From Gammaproteobacteria bacterium (GTDB taxonomy: Bacteria > Pseudomonadota > Gammaproteobacteria > Pseudomonadales > Azotimanducaceae), in NCBI GenBank assembly GCA_026706935.1, contig JAPOXV010000026.1, positions 401,721-465,720 of the forward strand: 64,000 nucleotides of DNA. Direction: 5' to 3'. The position numbers and the translations under genes were made by a program. Below are positions 8,752-20,561 of the stretch, in pieces. The notes under the pieces are model-generated. The model made no database searches. It saw nothing but the letters and a program-made list of their open reading frames with translations, and was not told the origin of the DNA. Numbering within the stretch: the stretch's first letter is position 1; each line of letters opens with the position of its first letter.

Positions 8752-9624
8752 TCAATTGTCGATACCACGACTGTCCCGCTGAATCCATAGCCTTACCAGC
8801 GAACTATCGCCGTGCTTGAGCTCGGTTCCTCCTCGCGCAAGCGTCTCCGGCTCAAGTGTAAATGACCACGCGGCGCAGGTATCGTCGTCAAAAGCGTCGC
8901 TCTCCATCAGCCTTACTAACAGCTCGTCTTGCTGGTAGACGCGTAATGAACCCGGGGTCCTCATGGATATCAATGCGGTCAAGTCCGCCTCTAGCGTTCG
9001 CAGGGTGCGCCTCCGTGCGTCGAGCGGTGCTCGATGTTCTCTTTGGTCTCGCAAGAAGCGCTTTTCGTCATCCGTCAATGGAATACTGTTCTCCAGGTTC
9101 CTAACCGAGCTCTCGATATCGGATTGCTCATCTTCCAAGTCGCGACGTTCTTCATATGGAATTCGATCTTGATTCTTGAGGAGTTGCTGAATCTCTTGTT
9201 TTCTCCCTCGCTGTGTTTCCAGCCGCAGCCGTTCATCGTCTGTCAGAGGCACCGTAATGTGCTCCCGCGGTACTAACGGCGCAATACGTTCGTCGTACGC
9301 TTCGATCCTCGATACGACGTTTACTAGCTCGGTTCTAACCTCGCTGAGTTCCTTTTCAACTTCTGGATCTCGTCTAGAGGCGGTCGCGTAGTATTCAGGC
9401 CGGCTCCACTCGTCGCCACAAGAAGGCGTACCACTCAAAATCTGTAGTGTCATCAGGTACGCTGGGTTAGTTTCCGACGAGCTAGACTCGGATTCTGCCA
9501 GAAAGGGCTCGGGACCAATGCTCGCGAGCGCCAACATTGCTACCAATCCCGGCACATTCACACGTCTTTTCGCGAGTAAAGACCGCTGACGACTACGCGT
9601 ACTCAGTTTGAGCTTCTTTCTCAT
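8752..9624 (-). CDS. exported coiled-coil protein of unknown function
   Basis: I do not recognise this 290-residue protein. A basic N-terminus is followed by a hydrophobic segment (VPGLVAMLALASIGPEPFLA) that looks like a signal peptide. Residues about 75-215 are rich in E, R, Q and L and should form coiled coil. The unit PLTDDE(R/K) occurs twice, as TVPLTDDERLRLETQR and SIPLTDDEKRFLRDQR, each followed by a helical stretch, so the helix region is an internal duplication. Two cysteines (CGDEW near the start and DTCAAW near the end) could form a disulfide. Start ATG 9624 is preferred to an in-frame TTG at 9639. It lies downstream of gyrB across a parS site. Confidence 0.6.
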   Translation of the reverse strand: MRKKLKLSTRSRQRSLLAKRRVNVPGLVAMLALASIGPEPFLAESESSSSETNPAYLMTLQILSGTPSCGDEWSRPEYYATASRRDPEVEKELSEVRTELVNVVSRIEAYDERIAPLVPREHITVPLTDDERLRLETQRGRKQEIQQLLKNQDRIPYEERRDLEDEQSDIESSVRNLENSIPLTDDEKRFLRDQREHRAPLDARRRTLRTLEADLTALISMRTPGSLRVYQQDELLVRLMESDAFDDDTCAAWSFTLEPETLARGGTELKHGDSSLVRLWIQRDSRGIDN

Positions 9625-9665
9625 CAGTATCGCTGGCAACCAATAAGAGCATAGGAATTAGCAGA

Positions 9666-9681
9666 TGTTTCACGTGAAACA
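9666..9681. promoter_or_regulatory. parS centromere site 1
   Basis: TGTTTCACGTGAAACA, a perfect match to the bacterial chromosomal parS palindrome bound by ParB. It lies between gyrB and the coiled-coil protein gene. ParB itself is encoded at 24421-25263 in this window. Confidence 0.95.
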
Positions 9682-9723
9682 CTTTTCGATCGGGAGAAGC
9701 GATCTCTTGAGCGTTAATCTCGT

Positions 9724-12260
<2,537 letters not shown>

Positions 12261-12275
12261 TTGATTCTTGGCGGA

Positions 12276-12291
12276 TGTTTCACGTGAAACA
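12276..12291. promoter_or_regulatory. parS centromere site 2
   Basis: A second perfect TGTTTCACGTGAAACA, in the recF-gyrB intergenic gap, 2610 bases from site 1. It sits 87 bases upstream of the gyrB start, so ParB spreading from it would cover the gyrB leader and possible promoter. Confidence 0.95.
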
Positions 12292-12321
12292 TTGAAAGGT
12301 CATAGATGTTCGTCATATTGA

Positions 12322-13407
12322 CTACAGTACGTTTCCCTGGTTCAGTCTAAATCGTGTTACACGCTCCGCCCAGCCTTGGGGTAACAGACCGGTACTAACA
12401 GCGGAACTGAGCGCTTGGGATCCTAATTCGGTCATGTGAGTAAGAAAACGATCACAATGCAGATCATCCCACTCTGAACCAAGATCGTCCACTAACAACA
12501 ATGAGCGATATCCGCGTGTTTTTAGGTACTGAACCTGTCCCAATTTGAACGCTGCAGCAAGTGCGCGGGCCTGACCTTGAGAAACGAGGGCCGCGGCGCT
12601 TGGCAATGCTCTGCGATGGCTACCGTCAACGCCAATCCGCACATGAACGTCAGCGCGGTGTGGCCCGGAATTTGTCATGCGTAATTTTACATCTCTAGGC
12701 CGCTGTTTTCGCAGATCTTCTGCAAATTCTCCACCTCTAAACCCCGGGAAAAATCGTAGCGAAACATCTAGCTCCGGACATAGCTGAGACATACAAGACA
12801 CAACTTCCTTCTTCATGCTTTCGAAACACCGGTGCCGAAGCGCAGTGATAGCTTCGGCACTTGCGATTAATTCGAAATCCCACGCGTCGAGTTGGGAGAC
12901 CTGTCGTGTGCGCAGTGCTGCATTACGCTGCCTCAGAACATGGCGGAAGTGCGCCATCGTGCGAAGGGCTTCGGCGCCCTCGTAGAGTACGCCAAGATCC
13001 AGCCATTTACGTCGCTCAACTGGCGCGCCGAAGATAAGCTCTGCCAAGTCTGGTAGGAACGTTTGAATCGGGACTAAGGAAACAATTTCCGATATCCGCT
13101 GAACGCGGCGCCGATCGTGCTGCAGTTCAAGCGGATTTCCACGACGCTTATTGAAATCCAAACGAAATGACGATTTGTCGGCCGTGAAACGTCCGCGGAC
13201 CGCCATATCGTCGGATGTATGCGAGATCTGACTCTCCAACCCCCCTCGTCGAAAAGACTTACCCCGAACAAGCAGGTGAACGGCTTCAAGTAACGACGTT
13301 TTACCGGCGCCGTTCGGCCCTGTAAAGAGATTGATCCCTGGCGCTAATTCCAGCGAGAGGTTTTCGATGTTGCGTAAATGATCGACTTCCAGCCGATCGA
13401 GAATCAT
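12322..13407 (-). CDS. recF: DNA replication and repair protein RecF
   Basis: An SMC-like ABC ATPase that helps load RecA at single-strand gaps. The 361 residues begin with the Walker A loop GPNGAGKTS (30-38). A signature block (VSQGQARALAAAFKLGQ) and Walker B (LLLVDDLGSEWD) lie near the end. The start codon overlaps the dnaN stop by 4 bases (ATGA), the standard dnaA-dnaN-recF-gyrB arrangement. Nothing is unusual in length or motifs. Confidence 0.97.
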   Translation of the reverse strand: MILDRLEVDHLRNIENLSLELAPGINLFTGPNGAGKTSLLEAVHLLVRGKSFRRGGLESQISHTSDDMAVRGRFTADKSSFRLDFNKRRGNPLELQHDRRRVQRISEIVSLVPIQTFLPDLAELIFGAPVERRKWLDLGVLYEGAEALRTMAHFRHVLRQRNAALRTRQVSQLDAWDFELIASAEAITALRHRCFESMKKEVVSCMSQLCPELDVSLRFFPGFRGGEFAEDLRKQRPRDVKLRMTNSGPHRADVHVRIGVDGSHRRALPSAAALVSQGQARALAAAFKLGQVQYLKTRGYRSLLLVDDLGSEWDDLHCDRFLTHMTELGSQALSSAVSTGLLPQGWAERVTRFRLNQGNVL

Positions 13408-14597
13408 CGATCTGACATGGTGGCAAGCAGATAAGCGACGCCGATATCATCTGATGCGTCCGCTTCAGCGCCTTCGCCGCCCTTCGTACCTACTATCCGG
13501 ATGTTTGCGCGTAAATCCGTGGCGTTCGTACTAAATTCAACTTTTTCAGTGTTAAGTGCATTTAGTACGCGGAGCACCTTCTCACCGTTGACGGCCAGTT
13601 TGCGAGAATCAGTCAAGTCATCAAGCGCGACCTGCGCGGAAACTCGATCATTGCGGGTTGAGGCAGAACGCATCGATAGTACGTTCTCCTCGAATTCCCA
13701 CTGAACTCGATGGCTGCTATCAATCGCAACGACTTCAACCTGATCGAGCCCTTCACGCAACCGTTCACGGTCACAAACCATCGACCAGCCATACTCTTCC
13801 GGAAACACATTCTGATATTGGGGGAAAACACTATCAACTAGGTTAGAGGTCAGTGTAAAAACCCCAACATTTGCCGAAAAGTGGTTACTCCCGAACGTCA
13901 TCGTGACAACATCGGACGCGTTTGCGGCACTACACATCGACGTGACCTGCAATACCGTCTTTCGCGGCACGACGAATCGCTTGATGCCATCGCCTTCGTC
14001 CCCTTCTTGCGCCAGCGACGGCACCCCGCCTGATGACGTCGCCATCGCCAAAACGGACGCTTCCGTACTAACTGTGCGCAAATACGTTGGACTTAGTTCA
14101 AAACACGTAGCAACCATGTATTGTCGTGAATCTTTAACCCCCATCACTGGGTTTGTGTACATGAGCTGCTCCCGCAGTCTTGATGCGGGAACTTGAATCT
14201 CGACGTGATCGTCGGGCGGAGTGGGAAGGTAGCCATCCAAAACTGTCGAATCCGGTCCCGTCATCACGTTCAGTTCATATTCAGAATGACCCGACGTGAT
14301 CTTGATCATGTCCCCTGCCGTCTCGAAAACTACCGGCTCGTTCCTTCGAATCGCGCGAAAGATGTTGAACAACCGCAGACCTGGTATAGAGGCGCCGCCC
14401 GGTTCGTCGACATGATCGAGTTGCATCTGCGCAACCATGGTCATCGTGAGATCCGTGCAACTCACCTGCAGTTCACCATTCTCTGCCACCCGAACACGGG
14501 CATGCGAAAGCACGTCCCGTGTCTGCGTCCGTTCTAGGACACCGGTTATGTGCGAAAGCACGTTCAGCATTTCATCTTGCTGGACTTCGAACTTCAT
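13404..14597 (-). CDS. dnaN: DNA polymerase III subunit beta (sliding clamp)
   Basis: Ring-shaped processivity clamp that tethers polymerases to DNA. At 397 residues it is somewhat longer than the 366 of E. coli. The three-domain clamp fold is recognisable from the N-terminal MKFEVQQDEMLNVLSHITGVLERT, the central FxVPRKT block (RFVVPRKTVLQVT) and the terminal LATMSDR. The usual ending (VMPMRL) is replaced by YLLATMSDR, so the C-terminal strand is divergent. It is separated from dnaA by 33 bases and overlaps recF. Confidence 0.95.
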   Translation of the reverse strand: MKFEVQQDEMLNVLSHITGVLERTQTRDVLSHARVRVAENGELQVSCTDLTMTMVAQMQLDHVDEPGGASIPGLRLFNIFRAIRRNEPVVFETAGDMIKITSGHSEYELNVMTGPDSTVLDGYLPTPPDDHVEIQVPASRLREQLMYTNPVMGVKDSRQYMVATCFELSPTYLRTVSTEASVLAMATSSGGVPSLAQEGDEGDGIKRFVVPRKTVLQVTSMCSAANASDVVTMTFGSNHFSANVGVFTLTSNLVDSVFPQYQNVFPEEYGWSMVCDRERLREGLDQVEVVAIDSSHRVQWEFEENVLSMRSASTRNDRVSAQVALDDLTDSRKLAVNGEKVLRVLNALNTEKVEFSTNATDLRANIRIVGTKGGEGAEADASDDIGVAYLLATMSDR

Positions 14598-14630
14598 ACT
14601 CTTGGTTCTTTACTGCTTAAGGAATTCTGA

Positions 14631-15992
14631 CTATTTCTTCAACTCATGCCTGAGCCAATCGTAATCACGACGGAGCTGAGCATCCGAATTCATCTTGCGT
14701 TCGATCGCACTCAATGCGTTCTTCACCGTGGAGTGGTCTTTTCGCCCAAACGCCGTTGCAATCTCCGTATGAGGTAACGACGTAAACTCATGGGTGAGCA
14801 GCATACCCATCTGTCGGGGTATCAGCTTACTGTGAACCCGAGCTCCACCTTTGATATCGTTGACGCTGATATTAAATCGCTCGCTCACAAGATCTAAGAC
14901 CCGTTCTGGCGTGACAGGTTTTCTAGCCCGATTCATATTTCGCAACGCGCGATCAACCGATTCTTCGCTAATCGATCTTAGCCTCCCACCGGAGTGCTTT
15001 TCTGCTTTGACAATGCTCAGCAAAGTGCCTTTTAGGATTCGAATATCGCCTGCCAACTGCTGAGCCAGGTATTGCGCGACGTTTTGTGGGAGATTGACAT
15101 CCTCTCGTGCGGCATGTTGCAGCAGAATCTGTACTTTCGCGTCTTCGTCGGGTTCCACCGCGTGGATGGATATTCCGCCCAATAGTCGGGAACGCAATGC
15201 AGGATCAAGCCGCTCGAGATCCGCTAATGGTCCCAATGACGTGAATGCCAGCTTCGTATGTTGCTTGTGCCAGATATTAAGCAGATGAAGGAACTCCTCT
15301 TGGATTTTCTTCTTGCCGACAAGCCGGTGGAGATCATCGAGCAGAATCACGTCATGCTGCGAGTACTTATCCTGTAGCGACCGCATCGCAGCATTGATGT
15401 TGCGGTTTTGTGGACCCGTCTTTGCAAGTATTGATGTAACTTCATTTACCAGCGATGTTGAATGTGTGAGTGCTATCGCTTTATCTGGAAACTTCTCGTA
15501 TATGTGATGACCGATCGCATGTAGCAGGTGCGTCTTCCCCATCCCACTGTCGCCGTAGATTACCAAAACCATCAAATCGTCATTGAATGAATTGGCGACA
15601 TCGAGCGCGACGGCCTTTTCGACTCCCTTCGCGCTCCCAGTTACAAACTGATCGAATGTAAACTGCTTATCAAGATCTGGTTGTGACGATTTGTGCGGAC
15701 GAGATGCGCGTCGGTTCGTTCTAAGCGGCTCTCCAATTGGCTGAGATCGCTTATTACTGAACTCGATCTTGATGGAAGCGCTGCCAAGCTGGTTGTGTAC
15801 GACCGTCCTGATCGCTTCGCCGAAGGTATCTTGGACGGTGCGTCCCGCCCACCCGTTAGTTGACGATATCAGTAAAACGTCGCCTCGGAAATCTGCGCGC
15901 AGCGGTTTAATCCAATTGTCATATTCATCTGCATTGAAGCGCTTCTTGAATTGTTGTTGACATCGCGCCCAAAGTTCCGATTTGTCGCTCAA
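14631..15992 (-). CDS. dnaA: chromosomal replication initiator protein DnaA
   Basis: It binds DnaA boxes and melts oriC. The 453 residues show domain I (about 1-85, WARCQQQFKKRF), a short linker, the AAA+ domain with Walker A YGDSGMGKTH (about 147-154) and Walker B VILLDDLHRL, and the DNA-binding domain IV with PRQMGMLLTHEFTSLPHTEI and signature GRKDHSTVKNAL. The motifs differ somewhat from the common YGGVGLGKTH and GRDHTTV forms, so this is a divergent but complete DnaA. The start codon is TTG, preceded by GAGAAG. It reads away from oriC. Confidence 0.97.
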   Translation of the reverse strand: MSDKSELWARCQQQFKKRFNADEYDNWIKPLRADFRGDVLLISSTNGWAGRTVQDTFGEAIRTVVHNQLGSASIKIEFSNKRSQPIGEPLRTNRRASRPHKSSQPDLDKQFTFDQFVTGSAKGVEKAVALDVANSFNDDLMVLVIYGDSGMGKTHLLHAIGHHIYEKFPDKAIALTHSTSLVNEVTSILAKTGPQNRNINAAMRSLQDKYSQHDVILLDDLHRLVGKKKIQEEFLHLLNIWHKQHTKLAFTSLGPLADLERLDPALRSRLLGGISIHAVEPDEDAKVQILLQHAAREDVNLPQNVAQYLAQQLAGDIRILKGTLLSIVKAEKHSGGRLRSISEESVDRALRNMNRARKPVTPERVLDLVSERFNISVNDIKGGARVHSKLIPRQMGMLLTHEFTSLPHTEIATAFGRKDHSTVKNALSAIERKMNSDAQLRRDYDWLRHELKK

Positions 15993-16038
15993 TGGTCTTC
16001 TCGCTATCTTGTGTTCTAGTCGTCTTATTTCCCCACTG

Positions 16039-16068
16039 TTTATACGCGTATTCGGTCCATGAATTCAA
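16039..16068 (-). promoter_or_regulatory. candidate dnaA promoter
   Basis: On the minus strand TTGAAT (16068-16063) and TATAAA (16044-16039) are separated by 18 bases, upstream of dnaA. It is a fair but not strong sigma-70 match. Confidence 0.35.
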
Positions 16069-16230
16069 GTGTTTGCCAATCCCTGGCTGTCGCCCAAACC
16101 CCTTATTAAATCTATGTTCGCGTTGATAACATCAGTACGAGCGTGGTCTATTGTGATCAATCGTCTACTTCTCGTCTTCGCTTCGTTCGTACCGGTCAAG
16201 TGCGTGGATTCGTAAAGGGTGTGAAAACCT

Positions 16231-16250
16231 TGTGGATAACCTGTGGGTTA
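16231..16250 (-). promoter_or_regulatory. DnaA box pair
   Basis: TGTGGATAA (16231-16239) is the exact complement of the consensus box TTATCCACA. TGTGGGTTA follows in the same orientation, starting 11 bases later, with two mismatches. Confidence 0.8.
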
Positions 16251-16262
16251 ATTATTAACCCA
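16244..16262. repeat. 19-base perfect palindrome in oriC
   Basis: TGGGTTAATTATTAACCCA has 9-base arms around a central T. It overlaps the second DnaA-like box and opens the AT-rich part of the gap. Confidence 0.85.
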
Positions 16263-16477
16263 TCAAACACCCTGATTTATTACCTTGGTTTTACATGGTT
16301 TTTCCCACCATTTCAACGCTAAAAACCCTATAAAAATCAATGAATCGACGTACTTTTCCACTAAACCCCAATACACCAACGACAACTAATCGTCTTGTTA
16401 TTAGGTTGAATTCAACTTATATCAATGCCTCTAAATTCATCGTTGGATTTGGTGAACTTCCGCGATTTGACGCATGA

Positions 16478-16505
16478 TTGACACCACTCCAGCGCTTTCT
16501 ACAAT
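16478..16505 (+). promoter_or_regulatory. rpmH-rnpA promoter
   Basis: TTGACA (16478-16483) and TACAAT (16500-16505) are separated by 16 bases. This near-consensus sigma-70 promoter lies 31 bases upstream of the rpmH start and suits a highly expressed ribosomal protein gene. Confidence 0.75.
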
Positions 16506-16535
16506 TCCCCACCTGCCGATCCCCGCCCTGTACGC

Positions 16536-16670
16536 ATGAAACGGACTTTCCAACCAAGCAACATCTCTCGCAAACGTACGCACGGGTTTCGTAAACGTAT
16601 GTCAACGAAGAACGGCCGCAAAGTAATCAACGCACGGCGCGCCCGTCAGCGAAAAAGATTAGCCCCATAG
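16536..16670 (+). CDS. rpmH: 50S ribosomal protein L34
   Basis: A 44-residue basic protein, [19 protein letters not shown]..., with the terminal RARQRKRL block of L34. It is a structural component of the large ribosomal subunit. The length and sequence are typical. It lies directly after a strong promoter on the right side of oriC and is followed, with overlap, by rnpA, as in nearly all bacteria. Confidence 0.97.
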   Translation: MKRTFQPSNISRKRTHGFRKRMSTKNGRKVINARRARQRKRLAP

Positions 16671-17023
16671 CGCTAGAAACGCAGCTTGGCTTTCCGGCGC
16701 GTGTTCGAATCAGGAAAAAGCGTGAGATTGACCACGTTTTTCGAAACGCGACACTGAGGAAGACGTTTGGTCCTGTTGTTATTACAGGTGTCGAGAACAA
16801 ACTCGGCTTTCCGCGGCTAGGACTTGCGATCGCGAAGCGGTATGTTCGAAGAGCGGTGTCTAGGAATTACGTGAAACGGGCGATTAGGGAGTGGTTTCGA
16901 CGGAACCAGACCGATATTGTCTGCTTCGACCTAATGGTGTCGTTGCGGCAAGATTTGGGGAATCCGCGACATATCCAAGACTCGCTCGCGCGCGCATCGA
17001 CTGTGCTTAAACGACAGCACTGA
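16658..17023 (+). CDS. rnpA: ribonuclease P protein component
   Basis: Protein subunit of RNase P, which trims tRNA 5' ends together with the catalytic RNA. The reading frame gives [39 protein letters not shown] and [12 protein letters not shown]. These cover the family substrate-binding cleft and the RNR motif (AVSRNYVKR). The frame is open from 16595 to the TGA at 17021-17023 but contains no ATG, GTG or TTG before the conserved domain. The best placed initiator is ATT at 16658 (121 residues); ATA at 16667 is another option. It overlaps the end of rpmH in a different frame. The start is therefore uncertain while the gene identity is firm. Confidence 0.88.
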   Translation: MSPIALETQLGFPARVRIRKKREIDHVFRNATLRKTFGPVVITGVENKLGFPRLGLAIAKRYVRRAVSRNYVKRAIREWFRRNQTDIVCFDLMVSLRQDLGNPRHIQDSLARASTVLKRQH

Positions 17024-17032
17024 TCTGTTAGC

Positions 17033-17335
17033 TTGAAAACTCTGCCTCAACAAAGAAATTCGTCTCGTCGAGTGGCTCGGGCGGTAATACGTGCCTACCA
17101 GGTATGCATTTCGCCCCTGTTTCCTCCTTGCTGCCGTTTTTACCCGACATGCTCCTCATACGCGGTTGAAGCTATCGGCAGGTTTGGCGTGCTTAGAGGG
17201 TTATATCTCACCGCGACGCGCATCGCGAGATGTCACCCGTTCTGCCATGGCGGCGTCGATTTAGTACCAGAGACGTTTGTCTTAACGCCTTGGCGGCAGC
17301 AAGATCTGGGACACTGCGAGCGAGCCGGCTCTTGA
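17033..17335 (+). CDS. yidD: membrane protein insertion efficiency factor YidD
   Basis: A 100-residue small protein with the YidD pattern: [29 protein letters not shown], then [18 protein letters not shown]. The conserved cysteines and the RCHP...GG.D.VP block are intact. YidD is thought to help YidC insert proteins into the inner membrane. The start is TTG 17033, 10 bases after the rnpA stop; a GTG at 17072 is a shorter alternative. Its stop overlaps the yidC start. Confidence 0.93.
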   Translation: MKTLPQQRNSSRRVARAVIRAYQVCISPLFPPCCRFYPTCSSYAVEAIGRFGVLRGLYLTATRIARCHPFCHGGVDLVPETFVLTPWRQQDLGHCERAGS

Positions 17336-19068
17336 ACATACAAGAAATCCTTCGTTACGGGTTGTTGCTCGGTTTAGGTATCTGTGCGTACTTGCTCGTG
17401 ATGCAGTGGACGGACGACTATGGTGGCGCGACTCCTCCGCCAACGTCGGATGAAGCGCCGCTGGTCGTGGATTCAGATGAACCAATCACGTCGGACACGC
17501 CGCTTGACGAAGTGCCAGTGATCACGCCAGATTCCGGCGATATTCCTGATGCGTCATTGGTTCGGCGCAGTCAATCCGAGCAATCAAGCGCACAGCAAAT
17601 AAGCCGTGAGAGGGACCTTATCAGCGTAAACACGCCGTTGATGAGGATGAAAATTGATCCGGTGGCTGGTGATATCCGTCTCGTCGAGTTGCCCGAACAT
17701 CCGATTTCGCTGGAATATCCCGATGTTCCAACGACCCTCCTGCAGAAGAACGTGAACCGCACATATATAGCGCAAAGCGGATTGCTCGGAGAGGATGGGT
17801 TTGACGGATCACCGACCAAACCGCGATATTCTGTTCCACAGCTTGAGTATGAGATCGTCAACGCACCGCGGGACATTGTTCTTAGCACATCACGTGGGGT
17901 TGAAGGCGGTGAGGTGACGGTCCGGAAAATCTTCAAGATCGATCCCCAGCAATATTTGGTAGACGTCGTACATGAAGTCGACAATCGATCAACGGAGCCG
18001 TTTGTCGTCAATCTATTTGCGCAACTGACCCATGACGGGAGGCGCGAAGAGACGGCTACGTTTTTCGGTCCGCGACCGTATCTGGGCGCGGCGCTCACGA
18101 CGAATGAGACCCGTTACGAAAAAATTGGATTCGATGATGTCGATGAAGAACGCTTCCGCGAGGAAGTGGACGGTGGGTGGATCGCGATCCTCCAGCATTA
18201 CTTTCTATCGACGTGGGTCGTAAACGACAACGCCAACTACCTCTATTACGGCATGCGGGACTCGTCTGGAAAGTACCGTTTCGGTCTCACGGGACCGGAG
18301 AGCGTGGTCTATCCTGGCGAGACGGGCGAGTTCCTACTGCGTTTTTATTCAGGACCGAAGACCCAGCGCACCCTCGACGCAATCGCCGATAATCTTGAAC
18401 TGACCGTCGATTACGGCATCTTGTGGTTCTTGTCGGTTCCGCTGTTCTATGTGCTCGAGTTCGCCCACGGTCTTGTTGGCAACTGGGGCGTAGCGATCAT
18501 CATTCTCACGATCGTTGTGAAATTGCTGCTCTATCCATTGTCAGCCATGAGCTATAAGTCCATGGCGAGGATGCGGACGGTATCGCCTCAGATAAAACGC
18601 ATCCAGGAGAGATTTGGGGGCGACCGACAACGTCTGAGCCAGGAAGTCATGGCTCTGTATCGGAAGGAAAAGGTCAACCCAATGACAGGCTGCCTGCCGA
18701 TGCTTGCGCAGATGCCGGTGTTCTTAGCGCTCTATTGGGTGCTCTACGAGAGTGTAGAGCTGCGCCAGGCTCCGTTTTTCCTATGGATTCAGGATCTGTC
18801 GATCATGGACCCATACTTTGTTCTGCCAATTCTGATGGGCGCATCAATGCTGCTAATGCAGATGCTCAATCCGCCGATGCCCGATCCCATGCAACAGAAA
18901 ATGATGAAAATCATGCCGGTACTCTTCACTATTCTGTTTATCTTTTTCCCGGCTGGCCTAGTCCTGTACTGGCTGATGAACAACATTTTGTCGTACGCAC
19001 AACAGTACTACGTCACTAAGCGAGTTGAGCGTGCGTCGGCCGCGGGCAAGTCCGTCGCGCCGAAATAG
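17332..19068 (+). CDS. yidC: membrane protein insertase YidC
   Basis: Inner-membrane insertase that works alone or with SecYEG. The 578 residues show an N-terminal membrane anchor ([18 protein letters not shown]), a large periplasmic beta domain (about 90-340) typical of Gram-negative YidC, and the C-terminal insertase core. The core starts at [21 protein letters not shown] and includes the [15 protein letters not shown] cytoplasmic helices and [23 protein letters not shown] 17332 is chosen because it gives the family start [10 protein letters not shown] and overlaps the yidD stop. In-frame starts further upstream would read through yidD. Confidence 0.96.
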   Translation: MNIQEILRYGLLLGLGICAYLLVMQWTDDYGGATPPPTSDEAPLVVDSDEPITSDTPLDEVPVITPDSGDIPDASLVRRSQSEQSSAQQISRERDLISVNTPLMRMKIDPVAGDIRLVELPEHPISLEYPDVPTTLLQKNVNRTYIAQSGLLGEDGFDGSPTKPRYSVPQLEYEIVNAPRDIVLSTSRGVEGGEVTVRKIFKIDPQQYLVDVVHEVDNRSTEPFVVNLFAQLTHDGRREETATFFGPRPYLGAALTTNETRYEKIGFDDVDEERFREEVDGGWIAILQHYFLSTWVVNDNANYLYYGMRDSSGKYRFGLTGPESVVYPGETGEFLLRFYSGPKTQRTLDAIADNLELTVDYGILWFLSVPLFYVLEFAHGLVGNWGVAIIILTIVVKLLLYPLSAMSYKSMARMRTVSPQIKRIQERFGGDRQRLSQEVMALYRKEKVNPMTGCLPMLAQMPVFLALYWVLYESVELRQAPFFLWIQDLSIMDPYFVLPILMGASMLLMQMLNPPMPDPMQQKMMKIMPVLFTILFIFFPAGLVLYWLMNNILSYAQQYYVTKRVERASAAGKSVAPK

Positions 19069-19087
19069 CTTCTACTGAAGCGCTCGG

Positions 19088-20398
19088 ATGAGCGAGACCA
19101 TCTGTGCCGTGGCAACTCCGCCGGGTCGGGGCGGCATTGGCATCGTGCGAATTTCCGGACCGGCGAGCCAAGAGGTAGCGCAAGTGCTACTCGGTCAGGT
19201 GCCGCCTCCACGAATAGCAACACTCGTTGACTTTAGAACGGACGAGGGTGAAACCCTTGATTCTGGTATCGCACTTTATTTCCCTTCCCCTGCCTCGTAT
19301 ACAGGAGAAGATGTCCTTGAGCTGCAGGGACATGGTTCACCCGTTGCGTTGGATCGCGTTGTCGGATACATCTTGGAGCAGGGCGTGCGAATGGCGAACC
19401 CAGGAGAATTTACTGAACGCGCGTTTCGCAACGATAAACTCGATCTGGCTCAAGCGGAAGCCGTGGCTGACTTGATTGCAAGTGGCAGTGCGGAGGCAGC
19501 GCGAGCCGCAACGCGTTCACTTGCTGGCGAGTTCTCGCGATGTGTGCACGAGTTGGATCGAAAGATCTTGACCTTAAGGATTTACGTAGAAAGCGCGATT
19601 GACTTTGCCGAGGAGGAAGTTGATTTCTTGGGTGACCAGGAGCAGGTTGACCAACTGGTGGCGATGCAAAAGCTGCTTGAGCGGCTCATTGAGCGTTCAA
19701 CTGCAGGGCTCACGATGCAGCTTGGTATGGATGTCGCGATTGCGGGCGATCCAAATGTTGGCAAGTCGAGCCTGCTTAATCAATTGCTCGGTGAAGACCG
19801 CGCCATCGTGACGGCGACCGCAGGTACTACGCGAGACACACTGCACGGTGAACTATCACTGGACGGACTTCCTGTGAGACTGACGGACACCGCAGGCCTG
19901 CGTAAGAGCGACGATCCAATCGAAGTGATTGGTATGAAGCGAGCAGAAGCAGCGCTAGAGGTGGCAGATTGTGTTCTTTGGGTCGTTGATGATGCAGATG
20001 AAAATGGCTCGCCCCCAAAGGAATATCAAGCGAAATCTCTCGTTGTCCGAAACAAGTGTGATCTCACTGGAAAGACACCAGGCGGCCTTGGTGACGACAC
20101 ATTCCGCACATGTGCGTTGACAGGCGCGGGATTGGACGAGCTATGCGAACACCTCAAGCAAATCGCAGGGTTTCGCACGGGGATCGATGCGTTTGCTGGC
20201 CGGCCGCGACACATCGACTCGTTAAAGCGAGCTCGTGGAGCGCTTGCTTCAGCAGTCGACGAATTGTCGACGCGACAAGGAGAATTGGTCGCAGAGAACT
20301 TGCGCGTCGCCCATGAGTGCTTAGGGGAGATTGTTGGCGCGACGACCTCAGACGACCTACTTGGAGAAATTTTCGCGACGTTTTGCATCGGTAAGTAG
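19088..20398 (+). CDS. mnmE: tRNA modification GTPase MnmE
   Basis: It works with MnmG to add the carboxymethylaminomethyl group to U34 of certain tRNAs. The 436 residues have an N-terminal THF-binding domain (AVATPPGRGGIGIVRISG), a helical domain, and an inserted G domain. The G domain carries GDPNVGKSS (about 220-228), TAGTTRDT, DTAGLR and NKCD. The protein ends with the family cysteine motif CIGK. mnmG follows after one intervening Sel1-like gene. All key motifs are present. Confidence 0.97.
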   Translation: MSETICAVATPPGRGGIGIVRISGPASQEVAQVLLGQVPPPRIATLVDFRTDEGETLDSGIALYFPSPASYTGEDVLELQGHGSPVALDRVVGYILEQGVRMANPGEFTERAFRNDKLDLAQAEAVADLIASGSAEAARAATRSLAGEFSRCVHELDRKILTLRIYVESAIDFAEEEVDFLGDQEQVDQLVAMQKLLERLIERSTAGLTMQLGMDVAIAGDPNVGKSSLLNQLLGEDRAIVTATAGTTRDTLHGELSLDGLPVRLTDTAGLRKSDDPIEVIGMKRAEAALEVADCVLWVVDDADENGSPPKEYQAKSLVVRNKCDLTGKTPGGLGDDTFRTCALTGAGLDELCEHLKQIAGFRTGIDAFAGRPRHIDSLKRARGALASAVDELSTRQGELVAENLRVAHECLGEIVGATTSDDLLGEIFATFCIGK

Positions 20399-20561
20399 AT
20401 TAGTACGAGGTCATTTCATCCGACATCAACGCTGTAAGTCATTGAAATTCGCAAAAAATCTCTAAACTTATTCATTGACGACTGGGTTCGGGCCGGTTTT
20501 ACTGGCAATGCTCGTTGTCGGTGTGTGCACGACCACAGTTGGAACCTCTAAGGGGATGGTT

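Larger units (their letters stand above)
15993..16535. other. oriC region between dnaA and rpmH
   Basis: This 543-base gap between divergent dnaA and rpmH carries no gene. It holds a perfect DnaA box (16231-16239), an adjacent box-like TGTGGGTTA (16242-16250), a weaker TTTTCCACT (16354-16362), a 19-base palindrome (16244-16262) and a 12-base palindrome GTTGAATTCAAC (16405-16416). A long AT-rich stretch (about 16250-16440) could be the unwinding element. Candidate promoters for dnaA and rpmH lie at the two ends. The position matches oriC in pseudomonad-like Gammaproteobacteria. Confidence 0.85.

Noticed and set aside
16696-16712. tRNA T-loop-like GTTCGAATC
   Set aside because: It lies inside rnpA and no acceptor or anticodon stem can be built around it.
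16595-17023. rnpA as a pseudogene because no standard start exists
   Set aside because: The frame is uninterrupted, all family motifs are kept and the locus is in its normal position, so an unusual start is more likely.
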